Of a stretch of DNA of 64,000 bases, positions 45,928 through 54,332 are shown piece by piece (position 1 is the first letter of the stretch; the number at the start of each line of letters is the position of its first letter). The stretch comes from Xylophilus ampelinus (GTDB taxonomy: Bacteria; Pseudomonadota; Gammaproteobacteria; Burkholderiales; Burkholderiaceae_C), in NCBI RefSeq assembly GCF_901875635.1, contig NZ_CABFMN010000072.1, positions 1 through 64,000 on the forward strand, read 5' to 3'. Both the position numbers and the translations under genes were made by a program. A model generated the notes under the pieces. It saw only the letters and a list, made by a program, of their open reading frames with translations. It searched no databases and was not told the DNA's origin.

Positions 45928-46659
45928 TCAGGCTGGGACAGCGGCCGGCACGCAGATGCCGTCCAGCACCAGGCGCTGGACGTTCTCCACTGTCTCTTCG
46001 AAGAAGGCCGCATCCTGCAGTGTGCGGCCGGAGATGGCCTGGACCTGCACCGCGAAGTCGGCGTAGTGCTGCGTGAGGGCCCACAGGCCGAACACCAGGT
46101 GGTGCGGCGCCACAGGCCGCAGTCGGCCCGAGCGCACCCATTCAGCGATCACCTCGGATTTGCGGGCCACCAGGGTGCTCAGCTCACGGTCCAGTTCGTC
46201 GCGCAGCAGCGGTGCCCCCTGAATCATCTCCAGGCAGAACAGGCGTGAGGCATCTGGCCGGTCGCGCGAGATCACCAGCTTGCGACGGATATAGCCGGCG
46301 ATGGCCTCGCGCGGATCCTGCTCGGCACTGAATCCGCGCAACGGTTCCAGCCAGACGTGCAACAGCTCGCGCAGCACGCTCACGTACAGCTCTTCCTTGT
46401 TAGCGAAGTAATAGAGCAGGTTGCTCTTGGAGACATCGGCGCGCGCGGCCACCTGGTCCACGCTGGTGCCGTGCAGGCCGTAGCGCGAGAACAGTCCCAG
46501 CGCCGCGGACAGGATCACGCTGCGCTTGTCCTCGGCCTGGCGCGGCCGGCGCGCGACGCGCGGGTGCGCGGTCGGCGCCGGCTTCCTCCCCACGCGCTCG
46601 GCACTGCGCTTGCGCACCTCGGCCGGCGCCTTCTTCTTCGCCGCAGGTGGTCTGGCCAT
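45928..46659 (-). CDS. rutR: TetR-family pyrimidine regulator RutR
   Basis: 243 residues. Helix-turn-helix segment GTSVDQVAARADVSKSNLLYYFANKEELY closely follows the RutR pattern, and the ligand domain has the expected length. The first 40 or so residues (MARPPAAKKKAPAEVRKRSA...) are a Lys/Arg/Pro-rich extension not found in the 212-residue E. coli protein. They could add non-specific DNA binding or reflect an early start. RutR represses rut genes until uracil or thymine binds. The gene is convergent with rutF and divergent from the oxygenase operon, and a RutR-like site lies in the intervening 282 bp. Confidence 0.9.
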   Translation of the reverse strand: MARPPAAKKKAPAEVRKRSAERVGRKPAPTAHPRVARRPRQAEDKRSVILSAALGLFSRYGLHGTSVDQVAARADVSKSNLLYYFANKEELYVSVLRELLHVWLEPLRGFSAEQDPREAIAGYIRRKLVISRDRPDASRLFCLEMIQGAPLLRDELDRELSTLVARKSEVIAEWVRSGRLRPVAPHHLVFGLWALTQHYADFAVQVQAISGRTLQDAAFFEETVENVQRLVLDGICVPAAVPA

Positions 46660-46865
46660 CGGGCGTCCTTTTCCTTTTCGTTGTTGTCGGCATGCGTTGC
46701 AGGCCCTGTCACGGCACGCCTGCATCGACCGTTGCGAATCGCGTACCAGCCTGCGCGCACCACCAACGAGCTTCGCGCACCTGGGCCATCCTTGATCTGC
46801 ACCAAGACACCGCAGCACGGCCGAATGGCGTGCATGCAGTGCATCGTACGCAGGCCGGCGAGCGT

Positions 46866-46881
46866 TTGTCCATTTGGTCCA
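46866..46881 (+). promoter_or_regulatory. RutR-type operator between rutR and the oxygenase operon
   Basis: TTGTCCATTTGGTCCA matches TTGACCA-NN-TGGTCAA at 12 of 14 defined positions and shares CCATTTGGTC with the site before rutA. It is about 60 bp before the first oxygenase gene and about 210 bp from rutR, so it could control one or both. Confidence 0.65.
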
Positions 46882-46941
46882 ACTGGCACGGTCGTTGCAA
46901 ACGGCTTCTGCCGAAAGCCCTTCCGCGCATCGAGACGCTCC

Positions 46942-47934
46942 ATGACCCTCATGACCGTTCCCATCATCGACCTTGCGCCCTACCTCTCGGGCACGGCCGA
47001 GGAAAAAGCCGCGCTGGCGCGTCAGGTCGACGAGGCCTGTCGCAGCATCGGCTTCCTGGTGATCACCCACCACGGCATCGACCCGGCGCTCATCGCGCGC
47101 GTCTCGGCCCTGTCGCGCCAGTTCTTCGACATGCCGCTGGTTGAGAAGCGCAAGGTGGACCGCCCGCGCGACGACGCGGTGCGCGGCTACAGCGCCGTCG
47201 GCGAGGAAGGCCTGTCGTACAGCCTCGAAGAAGCCACGCCGGGTGACCTGAAGGAATCGTTTTCGATCGGTCCCTCGAACGTGCCCGACGACGACTACCA
47301 CCGCGGCCCCACCGCCGGGCCCCACTTCGAGCCCAACAGCTGGCCGCCGATCGAGGGCTTCCGCGAGGCCTACGAGCAGTACTTCGAGGCCATGAGCGAC
47401 CTCTCGCGCTCGCTCATGCGCATCTTCGCGCTGGCGCTGGAACTGCCCGAGACCTACTTCGACGACAAGATCGACAAGCACATCAGCATGTTCCGCGTGC
47501 TGTCGTACCCACCCCAGCGCGAGGCGCCGCTGCCCGGCCAGTTGCGCGCCGGCGCGCACAGCGACTACGGCAGCCTGACCATCGTGCTGCCCGACGACAA
47601 GGGCCTGCAGGTGCAGAACAAGGCCGGCGATTGGGTGGACGTGCCGATGGTCGAGGGCGGTCTGGTCGTCAACATCGCCGACCTGATGATGCAGTGGACC
47701 AACGACCAGTGGGTCTCGACCATGCACCGCGTGGTCAACCCGCCCTTCGAGGTGGCGCAGACCAACCGCCGGCAGTCGCTGGTGTTCTTTCACCAGCCCA
47801 ACTACGACGCCATGGTCGAGTGCCTGACCACCTGCCTGGCCCCGGGCGAAAAGGCCAAGTACGCACCGATCTCCTCGGGTGACCATCTCACGTCCAAGTT
47901 CGTCAAGCAAACGACCTTCGGCGGGACCAAGTGA
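46942..47934 (+). CDS. Isopenicillin-N-synthase-like 2-oxoglutarate/Fe(II) oxygenase 1
   Basis: 330 residues, with an N-terminal DIOX_N-type domain and a C-terminal double-stranded beta-helix. The iron facial triad is complete: His206-x-Asp208 in AHSDYG and His262 in STMHRV. The co-substrate anchor is Arg277-x-Ser279 (RQS). The family oxidises small molecules using 2-oxoglutarate and O2; thymine 7-hydroxylase belongs to the same broad group. It is the first gene of a plus-strand operon behind a RutR-like site and overlaps the VOC gene (TGATG). An alternative start lies three codons downstream. It is only distantly similar to the two other oxygenases of this operon. Substrate unknown. Confidence 0.87.
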   Translation: MTLMTVPIIDLAPYLSGTAEEKAALARQVDEACRSIGFLVITHHGIDPALIARVSALSRQFFDMPLVEKRKVDRPRDDAVRGYSAVGEEGLSYSLEEATPGDLKESFSIGPSNVPDDDYHRGPTAGPHFEPNSWPPIEGFREAYEQYFEAMSDLSRSLMRIFALALELPETYFDDKIDKHISMFRVLSYPPQREAPLPGQLRAGAHSDYGSLTIVLPDDKGLQVQNKAGDWVDVPMVEGGLVVNIADLMMQWTNDQWVSTMHRVVNPPFEVAQTNRRQSLVFFHQPNYDAMVECLTTCLAPGEKAKYAPISSGDHLTSKFVKQTTFGGTK

Positions 47935-48320
47935 TGGCTCATCTTTCCTACGTCAACGTCTTTGCCAAGGACGTCGTCGCGCTGAGTGGCTTCTACCAGC
48001 GCGTGTTCGGCTTCCCCGAGATCGAGGCCATCCGCTCGCCCATCTTCCGCGGGCTGAACACGGGCAGGAGCAGCCTGGGCTTCAACGCCCTCGATGCCTA
48101 CGAGTTGCTGCACCTGGCCGAGTTCTCGGACACCAAAGGCGTGAAGTTCCTGCTCAACATCGACGTCGACAGCCGCGAGGACGTGGACCGCATGGTGCCC
48201 GTTGCGCTGGGGGCCGGCGCCACGCTGATCAAGCCGCCCTACGTCACCTACTACAACTGGTACCAGGCGGTGCTGCTCGATCCCGAGGGCAACGTCTTCC
48301 GCATCAACTTCATGATGTGA
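47934..48320 (+). CDS. VOC-family (glyoxalase/dioxygenase fold) protein
   Basis: 128 residues, a single vicinal-oxygen-chelate domain. The N-terminal strand-helix YVNVFAKDVVALSGFYQRVFGFPE and C-terminal AVLLDPEGNVFRINF are typical. Possible metal ligands are fewer than in classical glyoxalases, so it may be a lyase, isomerase or binding protein. Its ATG overlaps the stop of oxygenase 1, which implies linked production and a shared substrate. The function is otherwise unknown. Confidence 0.83.
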   Translation: MAHLSYVNVFAKDVVALSGFYQRVFGFPEIEAIRSPIFRGLNTGRSSLGFNALDAYELLHLAEFSDTKGVKFLLNIDVDSREDVDRMVPVALGAGATLIKPPYVTYYNWYQAVLLDPEGNVFRINFMM

Positions 48321-48412
48321 CGCGCCGGCCGGCCGGCGCCGGGGCGGCACTGTTCGTGCTTTTTCACCCTTCCTGCTTCCTCTCTCCCTCTTCCTTCCTG
48401 CTGGAGGTCCCC

Positions 48413-49510
48413 ATGTTGTCCAAGCGCTTTCCCCGCATGAGCGTGGCCCTGGCCGGCGCTGCCGTGCTGCTGTCGGCCGGCACCGCCCATGCCCAGGCCG
48501 GCTTCAGCCTGAGCGGCAAGCCCGTCATCGCGATGCTGTACTACGGCCCCAAGAACGACGGCGGCTGGACGCAGGCCTTCGACGAGGCCCGCGTGAAGAT
48601 CGAGGCCGCGCTGGGCCAGAAGATCCAGTTCGTGGAGAACGTAGGCGAGGACGCCTCGGTCATCAAGCCGGCCGCCGAGCGCTACATCTCGCGCGGCGCC
48701 AACATCGTGATCGGCACCGCCTTCGGCCAGTCCGACGCCTTCAAGGACCTGGCGGCCAAGTACCCCAAGGTGGCCTTCCTCAACGGGTCGGGCACCACCA
48801 ACGGGCCCAACCTCGAATCCTTCTACGGCCGCACCTACGAGAGCCAGTACCTGTGCGGCATGGCCGCCGGCGCCGCCAGCAAGACGGGCAAGCTGGGCTT
48901 CGTGGCCGCCAACCCCTTCGGCGTGGTGAACTGGACCATCAACGCCTTCGCGCTGGGCGCGCAGAAGATGAACCCCAACGCCACGGTGAACGTGATCTAC
49001 ACCGGCACCTGGAACGACCCGGTCAAGGAACGCGCTGCCGCCACCGCCCTGATCGACCAGGGCGCCGACGTGATCGGCCAGCACGTCGATTCGCCCACGC
49101 CGCAGATCGTGGCGCAGGAGCGCGGCGTGTACGGCACCGGCCACCACCGCGACCTGCGGCAGTTCGCGCCCAAGGCCACGCTGTGCTCGTCGGTGTGGGT
49201 GTGGGACCGCTTCCTGATTCCCGAACTCAAGAAGGTCATTGCCGGCAACTGGAAGCCCGAGCCCTACGGCGCCTTCATCCCCATGAGCGGCGGCGGCACC
49301 GACATCGCTGGCTTCGGCCCCGCCGTGCCGGCCGACAAGGTCAAGGTGATCCAGGCCGAGCGCGAAGCCATCCTGAAGGGCAGGCAGGTCTACGCCGGCC
49401 CGCTGAAGGACCGCGACGGCAAGGAGCGCGTGGCGGCAGGCGCCGTGCTGCCGGACGCGGACCTCTGGAAGATGGACTGGTTCGTCAAGGGCGTCGTGAC
49501 GCAGAAGTGA
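48413..49510 (+). CDS. BMP-family ABC substrate-binding protein 1
   Basis: 365 residues. Signal peptide ending GTAHAQA, then the basic-membrane-protein (BmpA/PnrA) fold: GPKNDGGWTQAFDEAR, RGANIVIGTAFGQSD, YESQYLCGMAAG. Members in other bacteria bind purine or pyrimidine nucleosides and related bases. A ribosome site GGAGG lies before the ATG. It is strongly similar to binding protein 2 at 50568 (long identical stretches by eye), so one arose by duplication of the other. The ABC ATPase and permeases that use it lie downstream. Confidence 0.92.
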   Translation: MLSKRFPRMSVALAGAAVLLSAGTAHAQAGFSLSGKPVIAMLYYGPKNDGGWTQAFDEARVKIEAALGQKIQFVENVGEDASVIKPAAERYISRGANIVIGTAFGQSDAFKDLAAKYPKVAFLNGSGTTNGPNLESFYGRTYESQYLCGMAAGAASKTGKLGFVAANPFGVVNWTINAFALGAQKMNPNATVNVIYTGTWNDPVKERAAATALIDQGADVIGQHVDSPTPQIVAQERGVYGTGHHRDLRQFAPKATLCSSVWVWDRFLIPELKKVIAGNWKPEPYGAFIPMSGGGTDIAGFGPAVPADKVKVIQAEREAILKGRQVYAGPLKDRDGKERVAAGAVLPDADLWKMDWFVKGVVTQK

Positions 49511-49524
49511 GCGCAGCGCAAGCC

Positions 49525-50523
49525 ATGAGCATTCCCATGATCGACCTGGGCCGCAACCTCGATTGCACGGCCCCACTCGCCCGCCAGACGGCCACCGAGC
49601 TGTACCAGGCGCTGAGCACCATCGGCTTCGCCTACATCCGCGGGCACACGGTGAGCGCGCAGACACGCGAGGCAGCCTTCGCGGCCTCGCGCGAGTTCCA
49701 TGCCTCGCCGTTGGAGAAGAAGAACCTGCTGGCCATCAATGCCGCGCACCGTGGCTACATGCCGCTGGAGAGCAACACCATCGTCACCTCCTCCATCGCG
49801 CGCGTGAGCCGGCCCAATCTCAGCGAATCGCTGATGCTGATGCACGAGCTGCCCGCCGACGACCCGGGCCTGCTGGCGGGGCTGCCCATGCAGGGGCCCA
49901 ACCAGTGGCCGGACTGGATTCCCGACTTCAAGCCGCGTGTGCAGCAGTACATCGCCGAAGTCGACGCGGTGGCCCGCTACATCGTGCAGTTGGTCGCCAT
50001 GAGCCTGGACCTGCCGGCGCATGCGCTGGACCCGTACTTCGAAAAGCCCACCACCTTTCTGCGCATGCTGCACTATCCGCCGCAGGCGCCGGACGACCAG
50101 GCCAACTTCGGCTCGGCTCCGCACACCGACTACGGCTTCGTCACGCTGCTGGCGCAGGACGATTCGGGTGGCCTGCAGGTGCGTCCGCGCGTCGGCGAAT
50201 GGATCGACGCACCGCCGATCGAGGACGCCTTCGTGCTCAACGTGGCGGATATGCTCTCGCGCTGGACCAACGGGCGCTTCATGTCCACGCCCCACCGCGT
50301 GATCAACCGCTCGGGCAAGGACCGCTATGCGCTGCCCTACTTCCTGGACACCAGCATGGACGCGGTCATCGAATGCCTGCCCACCTGCGTGGACGCGGAG
50401 CATCCGGCCAAGTACCCGCCCATGCGCTACGGCGACCGGCTCATGGAACACATGAGCAAGAACTACGACTACCGCAAGTCACCGGCTGCCGCGCCCGGAG
50501 CCGCCCAGGCCGTCCAGGCCTGA
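49525..50523 (+). CDS. Isopenicillin-N-synthase-like 2-oxoglutarate/Fe(II) oxygenase 2
   Basis: 332 residues. Iron ligands His200-x-Asp202 in PHTDYG and His257 in STPHRV are intact. The 2-oxoglutarate anchor reads Arg267-Tyr-Ala269, with Ala where Ser is normal (the paralogue at 55980 keeps Ser). A conserved block SESLMLMHELP and GLPMQGPNQWPDW is shared nearly unchanged with oxygenase 3, so these two are paralogues. It lies 14 bp after binding protein 1 and 44 bp before binding protein 2. The substrate is unknown; context suggests a nucleobase or derivative brought in by the adjacent importer. Confidence 0.87.
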   Translation: MSIPMIDLGRNLDCTAPLARQTATELYQALSTIGFAYIRGHTVSAQTREAAFAASREFHASPLEKKNLLAINAAHRGYMPLESNTIVTSSIARVSRPNLSESLMLMHELPADDPGLLAGLPMQGPNQWPDWIPDFKPRVQQYIAEVDAVARYIVQLVAMSLDLPAHALDPYFEKPTTFLRMLHYPPQAPDDQANFGSAPHTDYGFVTLLAQDDSGGLQVRPRVGEWIDAPPIEDAFVLNVADMLSRWTNGRFMSTPHRVINRSGKDRYALPYFLDTSMDAVIECLPTCVDAEHPAKYPPMRYGDRLMEHMSKNYDYRKSPAAAPGAAQAVQA

Positions 50524-50567
50524 AGGCCGGCCTTCCATTTCCCCGCTTTTCCGTACTGGACTTCCTC

Positions 50568-51656
50568 ATGCGCGTTTCGCGTCGCCTCGGCCTCCTTTCC
50601 CTCACGCTGCCCCTCGCTTGTGCGCTGGTCTCGCCGGCCTCGGCCCAGGGCTTCACACTCAAGGGCGAACCCAAGATCGCCATGCTGCTCTTCGGCCCGC
50701 GCACCGACGGCGGCTGGACGCAGGCCTTCGAGGAAGCCCGCGTGAAGATGGAAAAGGAACTGGGCGCCAAGATCCAGTTCGTGGAAAGCATTCCCGAGGA
50801 CGCGTCCATCATCAAGCCCACGGCCGAGCGCTTCATCGCGCGCGGCGCCAACATCGTGATCGGCACCGCCTTCGGCTATTCGGACAGCTTCAAGGACCTG
50901 GCGGCCAAGTATCCGAACGTGGCGTTCCTGAACGCCTCGGGCACCACCAACGCAGCCAACCTCGAGTCCTTCTACGGCCGCACCTACGAAAGCCAGTACC
51001 TGTGCGGCTTGGCCGCGGGCGCGGCATCCAAGACCGGCAAGCTGGGCTTCGTGGCCGGCAACCCGGTGGGCAGCGTCAACTGGACCATCAACGCCTTCGC
51101 ATTGGGCGCGCAGAAGGCCAACCCCAAGGCCACGGTGAACGTGATCTACACCGGCGCCTGGAACGATCCGGTCAAGGAACGCGCTGCCGCCTCGGCCTTG
51201 CTGGACCAGGGCATCGACGTCATCGGCCAGCATGTGGACACGCCCACGCCGCAGATCGTGGCGCAGGAGCGCGGGCGCCACGGCACGGGCCTGCACCGCG
51301 ACATGAGCGCCTATGCCCCCAAGGCCACGCTGTGCTCGGCCGTCTGGGCTTGGGACCGCTTCCTGGTGCCCGAGGTGCGCAAGGTCATCGCCGGCAACTG
51401 GACGCCGCCGGCGCAGGGCGCGCTGGTGCCCATGAGCGGCGGGGGCACCGACATCGCGCTGGGCGCGGTCCTCCCCAAGGAGCTGGCAGCCCGCGTGATG
51501 GCCGAGCGCGACGCGCTGATGAAGGGCCGGCAGGTCTACGCCGGCCCGCTCAAGGACCGCGACGGCAAGGAGCGGGTGCCCGCGGGCGCCGTGCTGTCCG
51601 ACGCGGACCTGTGGAAGATGGACTGGTTCGTGCCAGGCGTCGTTACTCAGAAGTGA
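50568..51656 (+). CDS. BMP-family ABC substrate-binding protein 2
   Basis: 362 residues, paralogue of binding protein 1. Signal peptide ending SPASAQG, then GPRTDGGWTQAFEEAR, RGANIVIGTAFGYSD and C-terminal DLWKMDWFVPGVVTQK, which matches binding protein 1 almost exactly. Differences cluster in the ligand-facing half, so the two may cover different nucleosides or bases for one importer. It lies 40 bp before the ATPase gene. Confidence 0.92.
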   Translation: MRVSRRLGLLSLTLPLACALVSPASAQGFTLKGEPKIAMLLFGPRTDGGWTQAFEEARVKMEKELGAKIQFVESIPEDASIIKPTAERFIARGANIVIGTAFGYSDSFKDLAAKYPNVAFLNASGTTNAANLESFYGRTYESQYLCGLAAGAASKTGKLGFVAGNPVGSVNWTINAFALGAQKANPKATVNVIYTGAWNDPVKERAAASALLDQGIDVIGQHVDTPTPQIVAQERGRHGTGLHRDMSAYAPKATLCSAVWAWDRFLVPEVRKVIAGNWTPPAQGALVPMSGGGTDIALGAVLPKELAARVMAERDALMKGRQVYAGPLKDRDGKERVPAGAVLSDADLWKMDWFVPGVVTQK

Positions 51657-51696
51657 GGACCGTGGCGATGGGCCTTCCCGAACGGTCGACGCACCC

Positions 51697-53208
51697 ATGA
51701 GTGCCCACGCCAACGCCCTTCGGCTCACAGGCATCTGGAAGTCCTTTGACGGCTTCCAGGCCCTGGCCGATGCGCATTTCGACGCCCGTTGGGGCGAGGT
51801 GCATGCGCTGCTGGGCGAGAACGGCGCGGGCAAGTCCTCGCTGATGAACATTGCCGCCGGCCTGTATGCGCCCGAGCAGGGCGAACTGCTGGTGGACGAC
51901 AACCCGGTGCGCCTGGCCGGTCCGCGCGACGCGGCGGCCCTGCACATCGGCATGGTGCACCAGCACTTCAAGCTGGTGCGGCCCTTCACCGTGGCCGAGA
52001 ACATCCTGCTGGGCCACCCGCTCGCGCAGGGCGAAGGGAGCCACCGGCGGCGCATGGCGCAGCTGGAGGAAGAGATCACTGCACGGGCTGCCGAGCTGGG
52101 CTTCGCCATCGACCCGCGGGCCCGCGTGGAGCGCCTGTCGATCGCCGAGCAGCAGCGCGTGGAGATCCTCAAGGTGCTGCTGGCGGGCGCGCGCATCCTG
52201 ATCCTGGACGAGCCCACGGCCGTGCTCACCGACCTGGAGGCCGAGCGCCTGCTGGCGACGGTGCATGCGCTGTCACGCCAGGGCGCCGCGGTGGCGCTGG
52301 TGACGCACAAGATGGCCGACGTGAAGACCTGGGCCGACCGCGTGACGGTGATGCGCGGCGGCCGCACGGTGGCCACGGTCGACCCCAAGGCCACGCCCAT
52401 CGAGGAACTGGTGCGCCTGACCGTCGGCCAGTCGGTCGTGCCGAGCGTGGCGACGGCGGCCCCCGCGCTGCGCGGCGCGCCGCTGCTGACCTTGCGCGGC
52501 CTGCGCCTGCAGTCGTCCGGCCGCGCCGCGCTCGATGGAGTGGACCTGACGCTGCACGCCGGCCAGATCTACGGCCTGGCGGGCGTGGGCGGCAACGGCC
52601 AGGGTGAACTGGCCGAGGCGCTGATGGGCATGGCCGACGGGCTGGAAGGCACGATCACGCTGGCCGGCGAAGACGGGCCCGTGCACGGCCGGCTGCCCCA
52701 CTTCGCCGCCATCCCGGCCGATCGCTACGGCCTTGCCCTCGCGGGCGGCCTGTCGGTGGTCGAGAACTTCGGCATCGGCCAGGTGCAGGCCGGCCGCTAT
52801 GGCCCGGCCTGGCGGCTGGACCGCGCCCGCATGGCCGCCGACACGCGCGAGGCCGTGCAGGCCTTCGACGTGCAGGGCGTGCGCCACCCGAACCAGAAGG
52901 CGGCGCTGCTGTCGGGCGGCAACGCGCAGAAGCTGGTGCTGGCCCGCGAGTTCGGCCGCGCGCCACGGCTGGTGCTGGCCCACAGCCCCAGCCGCGGGCT
53001 GGACGTGCGCGCGAGCGCCGAGGTGCATGGCAGGCTGCGCGCGGCGCGTGATGCCGGCGCCGCGGTGCTGCTCATCAGCGAGGACCTCGACGAAGTGCTG
53101 GCCCTGGCCGACCGCGTGGGCGTGATGGCGCGCGGCCGCATCGTGGCCGAATTCAATCAACCCGCCGAGCGCCAGCAGATCGGCCAGGCCATGGTCGCGC
53201 ATGACTGA
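51697..53208 (+). CDS. Nucleoside-type ABC transporter ATP-binding protein (two ATPase domains)
   Basis: 503 residues with two fused ABC domains, as in NupA/YufO. First domain: Walker A GENGAGKSS, signature LSIAEQQR, Walker B ILILDEPTAVL, H-loop VTHKM. Second domain: degenerate Walker A GVGGNGQGE, signature LSGGNAQK, Walker B LVLAHSPSRGLD with His in place of the catalytic Glu, a normal asymmetry in this family. It energises import through the two permeases that follow and overlaps the first by 8 bp. Confidence 0.94.
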   Translation: MSAHANALRLTGIWKSFDGFQALADAHFDARWGEVHALLGENGAGKSSLMNIAAGLYAPEQGELLVDDNPVRLAGPRDAAALHIGMVHQHFKLVRPFTVAENILLGHPLAQGEGSHRRRMAQLEEEITARAAELGFAIDPRARVERLSIAEQQRVEILKVLLAGARILILDEPTAVLTDLEAERLLATVHALSRQGAAVALVTHKMADVKTWADRVTVMRGGRTVATVDPKATPIEELVRLTVGQSVVPSVATAAPALRGAPLLTLRGLRLQSSGRAALDGVDLTLHAGQIYGLAGVGGNGQGELAEALMGMADGLEGTITLAGEDGPVHGRLPHFAAIPADRYGLALAGGLSVVENFGIGQVQAGRYGPAWRLDRARMAADTREAVQAFDVQGVRHPNQKAALLSGGNAQKLVLAREFGRAPRLVLAHSPSRGLDVRASAEVHGRLRAARDAGAAVLLISEDLDEVLALADRVGVMARGRIVAEFNQPAERQQIGQAMVAHD

Positions 53209-54331
53209 CGCCGCGATCAGCGCCCCCGCCGCTGCGGCGCGCGCGAAGCACGTGCCCCTTTTCGCGCGCCGCTACACCCTGGAACTGCGCCAGCAGATGG
53301 CCCTGCCGAGGCAGGCCCTGATCCTGGCGCTGGCCGTCGCGGCGGGCCTCGCCATCTCGGCCGCGATCCTGGTGGCGGCGGGTGTGCCGGCCAACGAGTT
53401 GCTCAACGAGTTCGTCATGCAGACGCTGGTGGACAAGCAGAGCCTGCTGGCCGTGCTGTTCCAGGCAGCGCCCATGATCCTGGTGGGCATCGGCGCGGCC
53501 ATCGCGTTCCGCGCCCGCTTCTGGAACCTGGGTCTGGAAGGCCAGATGATTTTCGGCGCCATCGGCGCGACGGCGGTGTCGATGTTCGAGCTCGGTCCGC
53601 CCGCGCTGCGGCTGCCGCTGATGGGCGTCGTGGCCATCGCGATGGGCATGGCCTGGGCGCTGGTGCCGGCGCTGCTCAAGCTGCGCCTGGCGGTCAACGA
53701 GATCATCGCCTCGCTGATGCTCAACTACGTGGCGGCCAACTTCCTGCTGCACCTGGTCTACGGCGCCTGGAAGGACCCGAAGGACGCCTTTCCCTACTCG
53801 CCGCAGTTTCGCGCCTTCGAGCGGCTGCCCGAGTGGTTGGGCAGTGCCAGCACCGCGGCCATCGGCCTGGCGGTGGTGGCGGCGCTGCTGGCCACCTGGT
53901 TCACCGGCCTGAGCCGCGCCGGCCTGTACCTGCGCTTCGTGGACGCCAACCCGCGCGTGGCCCGCGCGCTGGGTGTGCCGGTGGGGCGCATGGTGCTCAC
54001 CGCGGTGCTGCTCTCGGGTGCACTGGCAGGGCTCGCGGGCTTCGTCGTGGTGACCGGGCAGGAAGGCCGGCTCACGCAGGCCTTCTACGTGGGCTACGGC
54101 TTCTCGGGCATCCTGATCGCCTTCCTGGCGCGCAACAACCCGCTGGCCGCCAGCGTGGTGGCGGTGCTGATCGCGATGCTCTTCGTGGCGGGCCGCAACC
54201 TGCAGGTCTTCTACCAGATCCCCTTCGCGATGGTGCAGCTGATCCAGGCCATCCTGGTCATCTGCGTCGCCTCGTCGGACTTCTTCATCCGCCACCGCCT
54301 GCGGCGCGTGGCCCGCGGGCAGGGAGGCTGA
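53201..54331 (+). CDS. Nucleoside-type ABC transporter permease 1
   Basis: 376 residues, branched-chain/nucleoside permease family (YufP/NupB type). About nine hydrophobic segments, with the conserved motifs RARFWNLGLEGQM near residue 105 and LMLNYVAANFLL. It overlaps the ATPase gene at its start and is followed by permease 2 after one base. It should form the channel with permease 2 for the BMP-delivered ligand. Confidence 0.93.
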   Translation: MTDAAISAPAAAARAKHVPLFARRYTLELRQQMALPRQALILALAVAAGLAISAAILVAAGVPANELLNEFVMQTLVDKQSLLAVLFQAAPMILVGIGAAIAFRARFWNLGLEGQMIFGAIGATAVSMFELGPPALRLPLMGVVAIAMGMAWALVPALLKLRLAVNEIIASLMLNYVAANFLLHLVYGAWKDPKDAFPYSPQFRAFERLPEWLGSASTAAIGLAVVAALLATWFTGLSRAGLYLRFVDANPRVARALGVPVGRMVLTAVLLSGALAGLAGFVVVTGQEGRLTQAFYVGYGFSGILIAFLARNNPLAASVVAVLIAMLFVAGRNLQVFYQIPFAMVQLIQAILVICVASSDFFIRHRLRRVARGQGG

Positions 54332-54332
54332 C

